Shown here in pieces: positions 27,501 through 37,413 of a stretch of DNA of 64,000 nucleotides; position 1 is the stretch's first letter, and each line of letters starts with the position of its first letter. The notes under the pieces were generated by a model. The model was not told the origin of the DNA. It made no database searches and saw nothing but the letters and a program-made list of their open reading frames with translations. The DNA is taken from NCBI GenBank assembly GCA_003135055.1, contig PLDF01000457.1:3795-67794 (forward strand). Direction: 5' to 3'. This DNA is from Bryobacterales bacterium. GTDB taxonomy: Bacteria; Acidobacteriota; Terriglobia; Bryobacterales; Bryobacteraceae. The position numbers and the translations under genes were made by a program.

Positions 27501-27898
27501 CGACCGCGTTAACCAACAGCGCGGGTCAAACGGTGGCGTACCTTGTCAGCAACCCGAGCGCGGGATATGTCGTGGCCCCGAAGGGAACTATCGCCACCGG
27601 TGGCCGCAACACCGCCAGGCTCCGTCCCATCGACGACATCGATATGACTTTCGCTAAGTCATTCGACGTCGGTCACGAAGGCCGCTTTAAGCTGCGGTTT
27701 GACGCTCGCTTCATCAACCTACTCAACCATCCGCAGTATACGGGCGGATTTTTGAGCGATGTTGCCCCCGCGGGTGGCGTCACCAGCGGAGACGTTCACA
27801 ACTTCCTGATTCCGACTACCTCGGTATTCATGAATCCGACGATGGTATTCTCCAGCAATCCGCGTAGCGCGCAAATCGCCGCGAAGCTGACGTTCTAA
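24569..27898 (+). CDS. TonB-dependent receptor, Oar-like, with N-terminal carboxypeptidase-regulatory domain
   Basis: GDLTGTVFDASGAIVANAAISAKNDATGVETGTKSTNTGEYRLSNLPAGSYTITVLAAGF; outer-membrane barrel region. Confidence 0.93.
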   Translation: MRVSMRHFALFALLSPLCAAMFAQSISGDLTGTVFDASGAIVANAAISAKNDATGVETGTKSTNTGEYRLSNLPAGSYTITVLAAGFSQSQTKGIQVAINQSQTANFTLQVGGTTQTVEVIESAATIDTTTAQVQGTFSAAQAMDLPTASSGSGVLNLSLLNAGVATSGSVGAGSGPTVGGMRPRNNNFTIEGIDNNSGSVTGPIVMIPNDSVAELTVLQNQFSPEFGHSSGGQFNQVVKSGGNQIHGSAYEYLENRNLNAADNLSFIDGNPLHPRFDSNRFGGTVSGPIRKNKLFFFFNYEYNPIGGTSSSGLIFAPTQQGYSQLSSIPGINQTNLSVMKQYLGAAPSAVPVAGTPYSAPVLIYNANESLGWTPAQTAAAVSIPVGQISIAAPSYTNSENAVASIDDNISDNDNLRFRFILNRSGSIDTAASLPVFFQITPTNGYVTTFSEYHTFAPTLTNEFRLGYNRLATSLPAGNFTFPGLDQFPNIVLYELGGVSIGPDGSAPQFGFQNLYQLTDNVSWVKGNHNFKFGFDGWRMIAPQSFTQRSRGDYEWSYLSDYLFDFNPDYLAQRSLGNVIYYGNRWFVGGYANDTWKIRPNFTVNLGIRLEHETIPLSEHTQTLNAVSNTPGVIIFQNPQAQRINPMPRVGLAYSPGKSGKTSIRAGFGVSYDVLYDNQGLLSLPPELTTTVDVTGLNQGGFLANGGIAPNASGVALTPAQLRAGTGAYINNEVRPKALQWNIGIQHVFANNYTIESRYLGTRGIDLPVQDQLNRQPTVTPSNALPVYFTAPSQATLNSLTNNLANLTNAYNAGGDIVPGYLNAGFTGIITSYQPWGNSTYHGWANQFTRRFSNGLQFVTAYTWSHAIDDSTADVFSTYVTPRRPQDARNLRPDRSNSALDHANRLTSELIYDWRPFKSGNWIMKNIVGNWEMAPVYTYQTGTWATVQSGLDSNLNGDTAGDRTIVNPSGNNNIGSGTTALTNSAGQTVAYLVSNPSAGYVVAPKGTIATGGRNTARLRPIDDIDMTFAKSFDVGHEGRFKLRFDARFINLLNHPQYTGGFLSDVAPAGGVTSGDVHNFLIPTTSVFMNPTMVFSSNPRSAQIAAKLTF

Positions 27899-28612
27899 AG
27901 AACCGCGCGCGCTTCCGCGATCGGACGTTAGCTGCTCTTGATGCCGGCGTCCGGTTCGCTGAGGCTCAGTACGCCAGGATAAGTCTGGCTGTTCCGCGGA
28001 CCGATAGAGGTAAGCGCCCTCAGTAAGCGCTTGCGCGGAGACTCATCAGCGACATGGCGCTGAGGCTGCGCCGCCGGTTATACCCTTCCTATGGAGAGCC
28101 GCCGCCTCGTCGCTCCGTTGCCAGGGTGGGCCCCTTCACGTGGGGAAGATAGCCAGCTCAGCCACCACCCGCCCCCGGCCGTTTTTGGAAAAGAGGCCGC
28201 CAAACGCACCTACGCTGCGAATGATAAGGCTCGCAATTTCCGGCCTGTTTGCGATCCTGATGGGAGCCCTCCGTTTCAGATGGCCGCCGGAGCCGAGCCG
28301 GGCGTCCGCAGGCCGAAATATACCCGATGGGAAGATCTCCGGCCGGGTGCTGAATGCGCCGTAGTTCCTTTTCCTCGCGCCGGTATTCGCGATACAGCAT
28401 CGCTGATCAGCCGATGGGCGTCAAGCAAATGCCCGCTTAACCTGCCGGAATGGGCGTCGCCCTGTCAACCGAGCGGTGACCACATTTACAAGTTGCCGTC
28501 GGATCCCGCATCGTGACCTCCGTCTCCGGCCGCCTTGCAACGTCTGGAGGCTAGGGCGTATGCTGCATGAAAGCACCCTGTGTAACAGCTTGGTGAACAG
28601 GAGCCGCTCAAA

Positions 28613-29284
28613 ATGAAAGGCGTTTCGGTCGTGATGATCGGGGGATGTGCTTCGGGAACCGGCAACATCCAACTCGCGCTGACGTTGCTGCTGGCGGGTG
28701 GACTTCCCGCTTACGCTCAAGCACCGCCCGATTCGCAGCCTGAACTAGTTGTCTGCGACGATGCCCGCGTAACGCTCGGAGAGTCGAAGCAGGGCGTGAG
28801 AGATGCGCTGTCAGTCTGCTGCCGCCGCAACAGCCTGCCGGCGTTCCTCAATGACGACCGCAATCAGATCGATTTTGAATCCGGAGACGGAAGCCGCAAA
28901 TGCGCGGGCGAGTTGCTATTTGACGGACAGGAACGCCTCGTTTTCGCCATTCGCAATTTCACATACGATCCACTCGATGCGGCGGCGCTCGCGGACAATC
29001 TGTTTCAGGCAGTCGATCGCCTCTTAAACGGAGAGCCTGTCCAGGAAAGCATCACTTGGAAGAACAAATCGGCGACGGGACGGATCAGCTTAGGGAAGCT
29101 ATCGGGCCCGAAAGGTTCCCTTAACGAACTCCGGATAGAGATCGGAGCCCACCTGCTAAGGCTGCAAGGCGCTCCGTCCCAATCGCGGCTTGGCGATAGA
29201 CTCCATTTCGCGTATCTCTCCGACGAGATCGGAGACCCGCGCAAGCACGTCGCGCTGAAGCCCAAGACTCCAGCGCCTAGGTGA
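28613..29284 (+). CDS. Hypothetical exported protein
   Basis: N-terminal hydrophobic segment LALTLLLAGGLPAYAQA; ORF with no better competing frame. Confidence 0.55.
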   Translation: MKGVSVVMIGGCASGTGNIQLALTLLLAGGLPAYAQAPPDSQPELVVCDDARVTLGESKQGVRDALSVCCRRNSLPAFLNDDRNQIDFESGDGSRKCAGELLFDGQERLVFAIRNFTYDPLDAAALADNLFQAVDRLLNGEPVQESITWKNKSATGRISLGKLSGPKGSLNELRIEIGAHLLRLQGAPSQSRLGDRLHFAYLSDEIGDPRKHVALKPKTPAPR

Positions 29285-29831
29285 TTGAGCGTCGCCCGTG
29301 ACTCTGTCGATCTATATACGATTGCTCCGTATCGCTTCGGTGGCGGCGTCGGGGGAGTGTGCCAAACCACCTGTTCGTTGCATTATCCCCATAATGTGTT
29401 TAGCGACGTAGTCGAGCCGGTCACGACGTTTGGCGCGTCGATAAACGCGGACGCGGATAAGCTCCGCGCGGCCGGGAAATTCCATCATCTGCTTGAAGTG
29501 GTCGCCCAGGCGCCGCCGCACTGCGGCGCTGTGTGAGAACGGACACCTCGGTTAGGGATGTTCCTTTCGTCCCGGCTGGATGCTTCGACCTCCGTGATAA
29601 TCGCAAGATACGCTTGAAAGCAAGCGTCCGTTATACAGTTTATTCGCACCCGTGAGGCGCGGAACGTCGATCTCGGCGCAATTGGGGAGACGATTGGCAT
29701 TGAATCGCATTCCTTTTTGCGGATTGGCGATCGGTCTTTTCGCCGGCTCGCTTTGGCGCCTCAGCGCGTCGCTTCGGCAAGCCGCCCCCGCAAATATCGG
29801 ACAATAGAATCGGTGCGCCGCACTCCGCACG

Positions 29832-31052
29832 ATGTCGATCTTCTCAACTCTTCTCCTGATCTTCGGCGTAAGCCAACTCTATTGGGCCTGGCGCGGATAT
29901 TTGTTCGCCGCCGCGCGCATCCGATCGCGCGGCCGGCGGTTGGCTGTGTGCGGGGCGGTTCTGGCGGCCTACCTGATCGAATACCAGATTAACTTCGGCG
30001 CCTGGCGCGAGCGCGGAACGCCCGTGCGCCTGACGATCGGCGAGGCGTTGCTGGCCGCGCCGTTTCTTTGGTGGGCCGCCAGCTCGCTGGTCGCTTTTCT
30101 GGTGGTGATCCTGTTCGCCATCCTGAGAGGAATCGTTAATGGCGTGCGCTTGCTAATCGCCAGGCGGCGCGCAACGGGCCCGGAGATCCGATCGCCGGCT
30201 CGGCGAGATCTTCTGCAACGAACCGCCGCCGTGGCCGCCGGCGCGCCTTTCGTGGCCGGAGCATACGGCCTGCTTTACGGGCGGCTCAACCTCCAGGTCA
30301 CGGCGCAAGCCATCCGCCTGCCACGGCTGCCGCGCGCCTTCGAGGGATTCCGCATTTGCCAGCTTTCCGACATTCACATTGGCCCGTTCATGCCCGCCGG
30401 CGAGATCCGGAAATACGTCGCCATTGCCAACGCGCAAAAGGCCGAGATGATCGTGCTCACCGGCGACTTCGTCACCTTCGACCCCCATACGCAGCAGCCT
30501 GTCGTCGACGCTCTGCGTGGCCTGCGTGCGCCCTTCGGGGTCTACGGCAGTCTGGGCAACCACGATGCATGGGCGGGCGTCGAGGATTCGATTACCGAGC
30601 TATTTAGACAGACGGGCGTGCGGATTCTCCGCGCAGCCAACCTGCCCATCGCCGATCGCGGCGAGTCCTTCAACCTGATCGGAGTGGATTTCCAGAGCGC
30701 GCGACGCTTCGGACCATCCCCACCGGTGAAGCGTCTGTTGGGAAATATCGAAGGTCTCATCGACCGGGATCGTGTCAACATTCTGCTCAGCCACAATCCC
30801 GACACCTTCGACCGCGCCGCGGAGCTCGGGATCGATCTCAGCCTCGCCGGTCACACCCACGGCGGACAGGCTGCCCTGGAATTCATCAGCCCGGAGATCG
30901 CTCCCAGCCGCCTGGTGACGCCCTACGTCGCGGGTTGGTTTCATAAGCCGGGCGGTCAACTGTACGTCAATCGCGGCATCGGCACCATCTTCATTCCGAT
31001 CCGCATCGGCGCGCCGCCGGAGATCACCGTCTACTCCCTTTCCCTGAGTTGA
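29832..31052 (+). CDS. Membrane-anchored metallophosphoesterase
   Basis: LSDIHIGPF, LTGDFVTFDP, GNHDAW, LSHNPD, LAGHTHGGQ. Confidence 0.93.
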   Translation: MSIFSTLLLIFGVSQLYWAWRGYLFAAARIRSRGRRLAVCGAVLAAYLIEYQINFGAWRERGTPVRLTIGEALLAAPFLWWAASSLVAFLVVILFAILRGIVNGVRLLIARRRATGPEIRSPARRDLLQRTAAVAAGAPFVAGAYGLLYGRLNLQVTAQAIRLPRLPRAFEGFRICQLSDIHIGPFMPAGEIRKYVAIANAQKAEMIVLTGDFVTFDPHTQQPVVDALRGLRAPFGVYGSLGNHDAWAGVEDSITELFRQTGVRILRAANLPIADRGESFNLIGVDFQSARRFGPSPPVKRLLGNIEGLIDRDRVNILLSHNPDTFDRAAELGIDLSLAGHTHGGQAALEFISPEIAPSRLVTPYVAGWFHKPGGQLYVNRGIGTIFIPIRIGAPPEITVYSLSLS

Positions 31053-31585
31053 AGCGACTCCGGACTTACTCATCCGATCTAAGCGGGGATTGGTCGACAG
31101 TGGCCGCTGAGTTGCCCTCAGGCGATGAGCGCGACGTTGGTGTTCTGAAATGGGCGTATCGCCGCCCCCTAAGTATGACCTCGTCCTAGTAAGTCCGGCG
31201 CGGTTCGACTATCCCTTATCGCTTGATAGGTGTCCAACTAAATACCGGCAACCCGCAACCAACATCGGCAGATACGCGGCGCGGCCCACGCCGCTTCCGG
31301 ATGCTGTACGAAGGCGTATAGGAGCGGACAAAGTCGCGCAACTCGGCAGAACCTTCAACGCGGCCCTCGGCAGCAAATCCCCTTCACCTCCAACACCTGG
31401 CGCTGACGGCGGCTACTAGGCCCTTGTTTGCGCGAAAGGGTAATGGGGGTCGGAGAACGATATCAATGTCGGCAGCCGTCCGGCCAGCGCGAAGGAACGC
31501 CGGATCTGGGCCCGCAAACTACCGGGGCGCAAATCTTCGAAGCTGCCCCTTGACGCGGGCAGCCGCGGGGCAGACACTGGTCTGC

Positions 31586-32467
31586 ATGGCGGTTCCCCTG
31601 TTTCCAATCATTCGCTGGCGGCTAATTGCGGCCGTCCTGGCGGTCTCCGGCACTCTTTGGACTGCCGACAACGAACATCCGAAGGCCGATAAAGCCGGCG
31701 GCGCGAAGACCGGTGACAAGTCGTCCGGCAATTACAACATCCCTCTGTGGGCGGAAGGCAAAGTGCCGCTCGCCTTGGGCAACGGACCCTTGGACAGCCC
31801 GTTCCTCACCGTCTTTCTTCCCCCGGAAGGTAAGCGCAACGGCGGTTCGGTGATCGTTGCGCCCGGAGGGTCCAACATCATGCTGATGTACGGCGTCGAA
31901 GGACTCGACGTCGCCGAGCGCTACAACAGCTGGGGAGTAACCGCCTTCGTCCTGACCTACCGGCTATCGCCACGCTACGGCGAGAACGTGCGCGTCATGG
32001 AGGGAAAGCGGGCCGTGCAACTGGTTCGCTCGCGCGCCGGCGAATTCAAGCTGGACCCGAATCGGGTCGGCTACATTGGATTCTCCGCCGGCTCGAACAC
32101 GGCGCGCAGCGTAGTGGGAACGTCCGGGCCCGGCGATCCCAATGCCGCCGACCCGATCGACCGCCTCAGCTCGCGGCCCGATTATCTGGTCCTGGTATAC
32201 GGTGTGGGACGCGCATCGCCAGGTGAATCGCTGAAGAGCTTTCCGCCGGTGTTTTTAGTTTCGGCGGCGGCCGATACGGGGCCGGCGCTCGGGAACGCGC
32301 AACTGTTCATGGACCTGACCCGCGCCGGAGCGACGGCTGAGATTCACGTCTATCAGAAGGGACGCCACGGGTTTGGGAGCGGCTTCGGAAGTCCGGAATT
32401 TTCCGACTGGATGGGCCGCCTGGAACTGTTCCTCAAGCTGGACGGCTTCCTTCCGGGGGGTAATTAA
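31586..32467 (+). CDS. Alpha/beta hydrolase, exported esterase-like
   Basis: GSVIVAPGGSNIMLMYG, VGYIGFSAGSNTAR nucleophile elbow, HGFGSGFG. Confidence 0.85.
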   Translation: MAVPLFPIIRWRLIAAVLAVSGTLWTADNEHPKADKAGGAKTGDKSSGNYNIPLWAEGKVPLALGNGPLDSPFLTVFLPPEGKRNGGSVIVAPGGSNIMLMYGVEGLDVAERYNSWGVTAFVLTYRLSPRYGENVRVMEGKRAVQLVRSRAGEFKLDPNRVGYIGFSAGSNTARSVVGTSGPGDPNAADPIDRLSSRPDYLVLVYGVGRASPGESLKSFPPVFLVSAAADTGPALGNAQLFMDLTRAGATAEIHVYQKGRHGFGSGFGSPEFSDWMGRLELFLKLDGFLPGGN

Positions 32468-33367
32468 ATGCAAATGAATAGGCGCCGTCTGGCGCTGACC
32501 GGCGTCATGCTATTCCTGGCCGCGCTGGCGCTCGCATCGGGCCCCGGCGCGGGGTCCGCCCGGGTGGTCAACGACGGTCATGGCGATTACGTCTACGTGC
32601 CGGCGGGAGCGTTTCGCATGGGCGACAATTTCGGCGATGGCGATCCGCGCGAGCGGCCTGTACACGTGGTGGAGCTCGATGCGTTCTATATCGCCAAGTA
32701 TGAGATGACCAACGGCGAGTGGAAGAAGTTCCGCGACGATGCCGGCTATGACGATGTCAAATTTTGGCCAGGCGGGCGAGCGACGCCGAAAGACCAGGTC
32801 CCCTACTGGAACGATGCGCGCAATCACGGAGGCGGAACGCCCGATAGCGGCGACTATCCGGTGCTGGGCGTGAATTGGGATTCGGCCGTCGCTTACTGCA
32901 ACTGGCTCAGCGCCAAAACGGGCAAGAAGTATCGGCTGCCTACCGAAGCCGAATGGGAAAAGGCCGCCCGCGGCGCCGATCAGCGGCGGTATCCATGGGG
33001 AAATTCCATCGACCGTTCCTACGCGAATTATGTCGGCGCGCAGAGCTTCGATACGGGAAGTCTGGTCGGATTCTACGACGGCAGCGCTCATGGCGCCTTG
33101 CAAACGCATAGTAACGCATCGCCTTACGGCGCCTTCGATATGGCCGGCAACGTGATGGAATGGTGCTCGGATTGGTACAGCCGCGATTACTACTCGGTGT
33201 CGCCGCGGAAGAATCCGAAGGGCCCGGCCGCGGGTGCGTACCGCGTGATGCGCGGCGGAACGTTTTTCATGGAGCCGTTCGAGCTGCGGTCTTACGCGCG
33301 ATCGGCTGCGTGGCCTTCGTTTCAGGGCCATCGAATGGTAGGGTTCCGGGCCGTGCGGGAGCCATAA
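32468..33367 (+). CDS. SUMF1/formylglycine-generating-enzyme-like protein
   Basis: YVPAGAFRMGDN, YRLPTEAEWEKAARGADQRRYPWGN, DMAGNVMEWCSDWY, RVMRGGTF. Confidence 0.93.
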   Translation: MQMNRRRLALTGVMLFLAALALASGPGAGSARVVNDGHGDYVYVPAGAFRMGDNFGDGDPRERPVHVVELDAFYIAKYEMTNGEWKKFRDDAGYDDVKFWPGGRATPKDQVPYWNDARNHGGGTPDSGDYPVLGVNWDSAVAYCNWLSAKTGKKYRLPTEAEWEKAARGADQRRYPWGNSIDRSYANYVGAQSFDTGSLVGFYDGSAHGALQTHSNASPYGAFDMAGNVMEWCSDWYSRDYYSVSPRKNPKGPAAGAYRVMRGGTFFMEPFELRSYARSAAWPSFQGHRMVGFRAVREP

Positions 33368-33378
33368 TTGGGGTTCAA

Positions 33379-33420
33379 TGTGGAACAGACGCTTTCGTCT
33401 GTCGACCCGGCGATCTCGGC
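33379..33420. repeat. Dispersed repeat atgtggaacagacgctttcgtctgtcgacccggcgatctcggc
   Basis: Near-identical to 49706-49748. Confidence 0.8.
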
Positions 33421-33490
33421 TGTTGTACCCCAGATCCGTTAAGCGCCCTTGAGCGGTTCATACCGCTAGTTTTGTATCGATAGGAATTAG

Positions 33491-33524
33491 TTGACAGAGT
33501 CAATGATTTAGTTGATTCTGTCAA
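33491..33524. promoter_or_regulatory. Inverted-repeat operator abutting the MarR-GNAT start codon
   Basis: TTGACAGAGTCAA-tgatttag-TTGATTCTGTCAA, arms match with one mismatch. Confidence 0.75.
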
Positions 33525-33525
33525 T

Positions 33526-34464
33526 ATGAGCGTGGACGAGCTGGCGCCGCTGGTGGAGGCGGTGCGGCATTTCAACCGGTTCTACACCCGGCGGATCGGC
33601 GTGCTGCAGGAGGGGCTGCTGCAGTCGCCGTTCTCGCTGGCTCAGGCGCGCGCGCTTTATGAGCTGGCGCACCGGGAGAATCCGGCGGCCAGCGCGCTGG
33701 CGAGGGATCTGGGGCTCGACGCGGGGTATTTGAGCCGTATCCTCAAGGGTTTCGAGAAGCGTGGGCTGGTGCGCAGGTCCCGCTCGGAATCGGATGGCCG
33801 CCAAAGCATTCTTTCGCTCACCGCCAAGGGGCGGCGCGCCTTCGCCGCGCTGGATGCGCAGTCGAGCGATGAAGTGCGCGGCATGGCCGGGAAGCTTGCG
33901 CCCGCGGACCGCGGGCAATTAGCGGGCGCGATGCAGACCATCGAGCGGCTGCTGGGCGGCGATACCGCCGCCGCGGCGCCGGTTCCTTATGTGCTGCGGC
34001 CGCACCAGCCGGGCGATATGGGATGGGTGGCGCACCGGCACGGGGTCTTGTACGCGCAGGAGTATGGATGGGATGAAAGCTTCGAGGCCCTGGTGGCGGA
34101 GATCGCGGCGAAGTTTATCCGCGGGTTCGACCCACAGCGCGAGCGCTGCTGGATGGCGGAACGGGCCGGCGAAGTGGTTGGCTCGGTGTTCCTGGTAAAA
34201 CGGTCGAAGAACGTGGCGCAGCTTCGGTTGCTGCTGGTGGAACCGGGCGCGCGCGGCTTGGGAATCGGGCGCCGGCTGGTGGAGGAGTGCATCCGCTTCG
34301 CGCGGCAAAGGGGTTACCGCAAGATCACGCTGTGGACCAACGACGTGCTAACCGCGGCGCGGACGATCTACGAGCGGGCGGGCTTCCGGCTGGTGGAAGA
34401 GAGCCGCCACCATAGCTTTGGCAAGGATCTAGTGGGGCAGAACTGGGAGTTGGATCTGGAGTAA
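33526..34464 (+). CDS. MarR-type HTH fused to GNAT acetyltransferase
   Basis: ARDLGLDAGYLSRILKGFEKRGLVRRSRSESDGRQSILSLTAKGR; VEPGARGLGIGRRLVEECIRFARQRGYRKITLWTNDVLTAARTIYERAGF. Confidence 0.95.
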   Translation: MSVDELAPLVEAVRHFNRFYTRRIGVLQEGLLQSPFSLAQARALYELAHRENPAASALARDLGLDAGYLSRILKGFEKRGLVRRSRSESDGRQSILSLTAKGRRAFAALDAQSSDEVRGMAGKLAPADRGQLAGAMQTIERLLGGDTAAAAPVPYVLRPHQPGDMGWVAHRHGVLYAQEYGWDESFEALVAEIAAKFIRGFDPQRERCWMAERAGEVVGSVFLVKRSKNVAQLRLLLVEPGARGLGIGRRLVEECIRFARQRGYRKITLWTNDVLTAARTIYERAGFRLVEESRHHSFGKDLVGQNWELDLE

Positions 34465-34614
34465 AGGTCTCCACCTTGGGAACGGCTAGCACGGTATTTT
34501 CATGAAAGATCGTGATGATAGCGATTGATGGTCTTCGGTTCCCAAAGTATCGAAGAGACCATTAATTCAATGGCTGGGGCGGCTGAATTGATTGGCCCGG
34601 CACGTGCCCTTTCG

Positions 34615-35279
34615 ATGGGCATGCGCGTTCGGTTTTTTCTTACAGGCACTGTTGGATTTCTATTCCTGAGCGGCTATCCAGCGATCGCTCAGCCTTTTGC
34701 GATTGGAGGAGAGGGCGGACTCCGGACCACCGGCGACGTCAGCGGCACTCTCAGCCCCGAGTCGAAACGCTACATCGTGGGGCCAAGAGTGGAAGTCCGG
34801 CTTCCGCTGCATCTGTCGCTTGAGTTTGACGCGCTCTATCGCGACATCGGATTTAGCGGCTACGTCAGCGGGTGTTGCTCAACTCTGCGACGCGAGAGCG
34901 CGACAACTCCTGGGAGTTTCCAATGATCGTGAAGTACCACTTGCCCGGCGTGGCGCGGCTGCATCCGTTCGCCGGCATCGGCTACGCGCCGCGCACGGTG
35001 TCTGGAAACGACGTTTCCGCCGGGAACAATTTGGACGTCGGGACAGGCGTCATGACATACTACTCCAACGTGCACTCGAAGGTCAGCTATCCCGTGACGC
35101 AGGGCCTGGTGGTTTCGGGAGGGGTGGAATTCGGCGCGCACCACGTGCTCATCTCGCCGGAGCTGCGCTACGTCCACTGGAACCAGCCGTTCCTCAACAG
35201 CGAGGGCGGCGACGGGAGCTATCAGTACCATTCGCCCCAAGACGAGTTGTTTGTGCTGGTGGGCATCGCGTGGCATTAG
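34615..35279 (+). pseudogene. Outer-membrane beta-barrel-type protein interrupted by a frameshift
   Basis: N-part (ORF 34525..34926) and C-part (ORF 34872..35279) join at about 34869: ...GFSGYVSG / VLLNSATRERDNSWEFPMIVKYHLPG... Confidence 0.75.
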
Positions 35280-35922
35280 AGCCATGTCGAGCGGAAAACG
35301 GTCTGAAGACCGAAACTCTGGAATCGAAGGACTTCCGTGGACTGTGTAGGAATTCTTGGGTGGCTCCCGATCTGGCAATTTGAAAAACCAGTACACGCCA
35401 TCAAAAGGAATCTTCAGCGTTTGTTCGGACTGATTGTGCCCGCGTCCCGATTGGGGCCGAGCTAACCCTCCCCTTGCCCGTCATCATCGCTGTCATCGGT
35501 TGTCACTCCGGCACAGTATCATCGAAGAGCTTTATAAGTTATTTAATCTGGCACCCTGTTGTGCCGGCCATCACCGCGACGCATGCCGGACGAATTCCGT
35601 CTCATTGCCCATCGCCACCTGATTTTGTCCGTCGCTCACCGCCCCTTCTTCGGTTGCCCTCAACAAGCATGGGACTCTGACCGGGCGCGCCGGGAAGTCA
35701 ACAGCCGCCCGCTCCAGGACTCCGTGTAAGGCTGTGTGACTTCCCGTCTCATCCGCCCGGTCCTGTCGCTCCCATCTTGAGCGCAACCAAACGCAAAGGA
35801 ACTGACGATGACGACAGAACAGAATAAATCGCCGCCAGCCCACACACCCGTTCCTTGGACGATGCAGCCCCTGGAGGCATCATCGTCGGCGAAGAGAAAG
35901 GGATAATGTTCGTTCTCTGAGA

Positions 35923-36285
35923 ATGGAGGAATCAGGCCGCTATTCCTGGCGCCTGAAACGTAATCCGATTCGGTTCAGCGCTGGGCAGAAACTGGATTTC
36001 GTGGTCCGCTCCTTGCTGGCCGCATCCTCGGTTGATCCGAATACTATTTACTGTTTACGTAAGTTGAATTCCAAGAAAAAGACACGGCAACTTGTGACGA
36101 TGCAGGGGCGGCTTACCCCGACCGGGATGTCGACCAACACGAATCTAGTAGGGGTCGCGCTTCCGGTGGAGTTCTCGAAGTATGGAGGCTCATCTTTCAA
36201 GATGACTACGGCGGAACTCGCGCCCGGAGAATACGCAGTCGGACATCCATACGGCCCAGCGGTCTTTTGCTTTGGAGTGCAGTAG
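35923..36285 (+). CDS. Hypothetical protein, possible C-terminal fragment of a larger exported protein
   Basis: 120 aa ending ELAPGEYAVGHPYGPAVFCFGVQ. Confidence 0.5.
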   Translation: MEESGRYSWRLKRNPIRFSAGQKLDFVVRSLLAASSVDPNTIYCLRKLNSKKKTRQLVTMQGRLTPTGMSTNTNLVGVALPVEFSKYGGSSFKMTTAELAPGEYAVGHPYGPAVFCFGVQ

Positions 36286-36472
36286 CGAAAGGCTCGTCAA
36301 CGCACTTTCAGCCACTGCCCGCGGAACCGCACAGAATAGCTCGCTCCGCAAGAGGAAGGGCAGTGGCAACCGGCGCGAAAGGATCGATGCCGCCCACCGG
36401 AAATAGATCCACGACAACACTTCAAACTTCGACGGCGAGAAGAACAAGATGCAAAGCGAGGGGAGACGCCCT

Positions 36473-36898
36473 TTAAGGCATTCGCAAGCGCCGGGTCACT
36501 TCGGGTCCGCATTGCGCATAGTGCCGGCCGTTCCAGCTGTAGATGGCTTCGGCCTGCGCTTTGATGGCGCAATGCGCAAGCATGGCGTCGTAGATACCGC
36601 CGCCGGCGATGCCCAATGCGGCCGAGGCTTCCAGTGCATCCGCGTATTCATCGCCGTCCAGCGCAACGATGGAAAGCCGTTCCCGTATGTTACCTATGAA
36701 CAGCATGGCCTGCTCGCCGCTGACACGGCGCTTGCCTGGCATCCGGGTCAGCGTGGAGTAAACTTCGGCCAAGCTGTGTGCGCCACAGCAGCCCGTTACT
36801 TTCTCAAATTGGATGAAGAGCGCCAGACTTGACTGATGGTGGACATGATCCCCGTAAAACACCGGCACAAGGACCGACGTATCGAAAAACCCCTTCAT
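36473..36898 (-). CDS. vapC: PIN-domain toxin (VapC family)
   Basis: MKGFFDTSVLVPVFYGDHVHHQSS; AHSLAEVYSTLTRMPG; GIYDAMLAHCA. Confidence 0.88.
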   Translation of the reverse strand: MKGFFDTSVLVPVFYGDHVHHQSSLALFIQFEKVTGCCGAHSLAEVYSTLTRMPGKRRVSGEQAMLFIGNIRERLSIVALDGDEYADALEASAALGIAGGGIYDAMLAHCAIKAQAEAIYSWNGRHYAQCGPEVTRRLRMP

Positions 36899-37170
36899 TC
36901 GCCCTTGCCGAGGTTAGCCAAATCGCGGTCCGCGCGGATCTGCCGCAGCATCTCATCCGTCGCCGAAGAGGGCAGAGGCTGCCCGGTGTGAAATACCCAG
37001 ACGCCGTGCTCCTTCGTAAGTGGTCCCGTCCCACGGACCGGGCGCAGGGTGATCTGTTCTCCCGCGCTCTCCATTTCCAGAGCGTCGCCGGCTCCCAGAT
37101 GCAACTCTTCCCGCAGCGGTTTAGGGATAACGACGCGGCCGGCTTTATCGATCACGAGGCGGGTGTTCAT
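36895..37170 (-). CDS. vapB: AbrB/MazE-type antitoxin (VapB family)
   Basis: MNTRLVIDKAGRVVIPKPLREELHLGAGDALEME; overlaps the toxin start. Confidence 0.88.
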   Translation of the reverse strand: MNTRLVIDKAGRVVIPKPLREELHLGAGDALEMESAGEQITLRPVRGTGPLTKEHGVWVFHTGQPLPSSATDEMLRQIRADRDLANLGKGE

Positions 37171-37309
37171 TCTGGTGCAACACTGTGGGTTGACCCATCG
37201 GTCAATACCATTGTACATGACATGGCAAGCACAGTTCCCCGAAGCCAGTCATTCGCAACACCGCCCGCAATGTAGTTTTCTCCAATCCTCATGCCCTTAT
37301 ATCTCGAAA

Positions 37310-37341
37310 CTCCGCGCCGATCTCAGCGTCTCTGCGTCGAA
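37310..37341. repeat. Partial copy of the 22469-22563 repeat
   Basis: ctccgcgccgatctcagcgtctctgcgtcgaa. Confidence 0.7.
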
Positions 37342-37413
37342 CCCGAATCGTCCAACCACAATAATCCAAACCAACTCCACAAACTTGGCTTCGTTCCAAT
37401 CGAAACCCGGCAC

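Noticed and set aside
28091-28516. 141-aa plus-strand ORF
   Set aside because: No recognisable family, Pro/Arg-rich composition, overlapping ORFs in several frames; coding status unsupported.
31150-31419. 89-aa plus-strand ORF
   Set aside because: Weak composition and no family; intergenic decay more likely.
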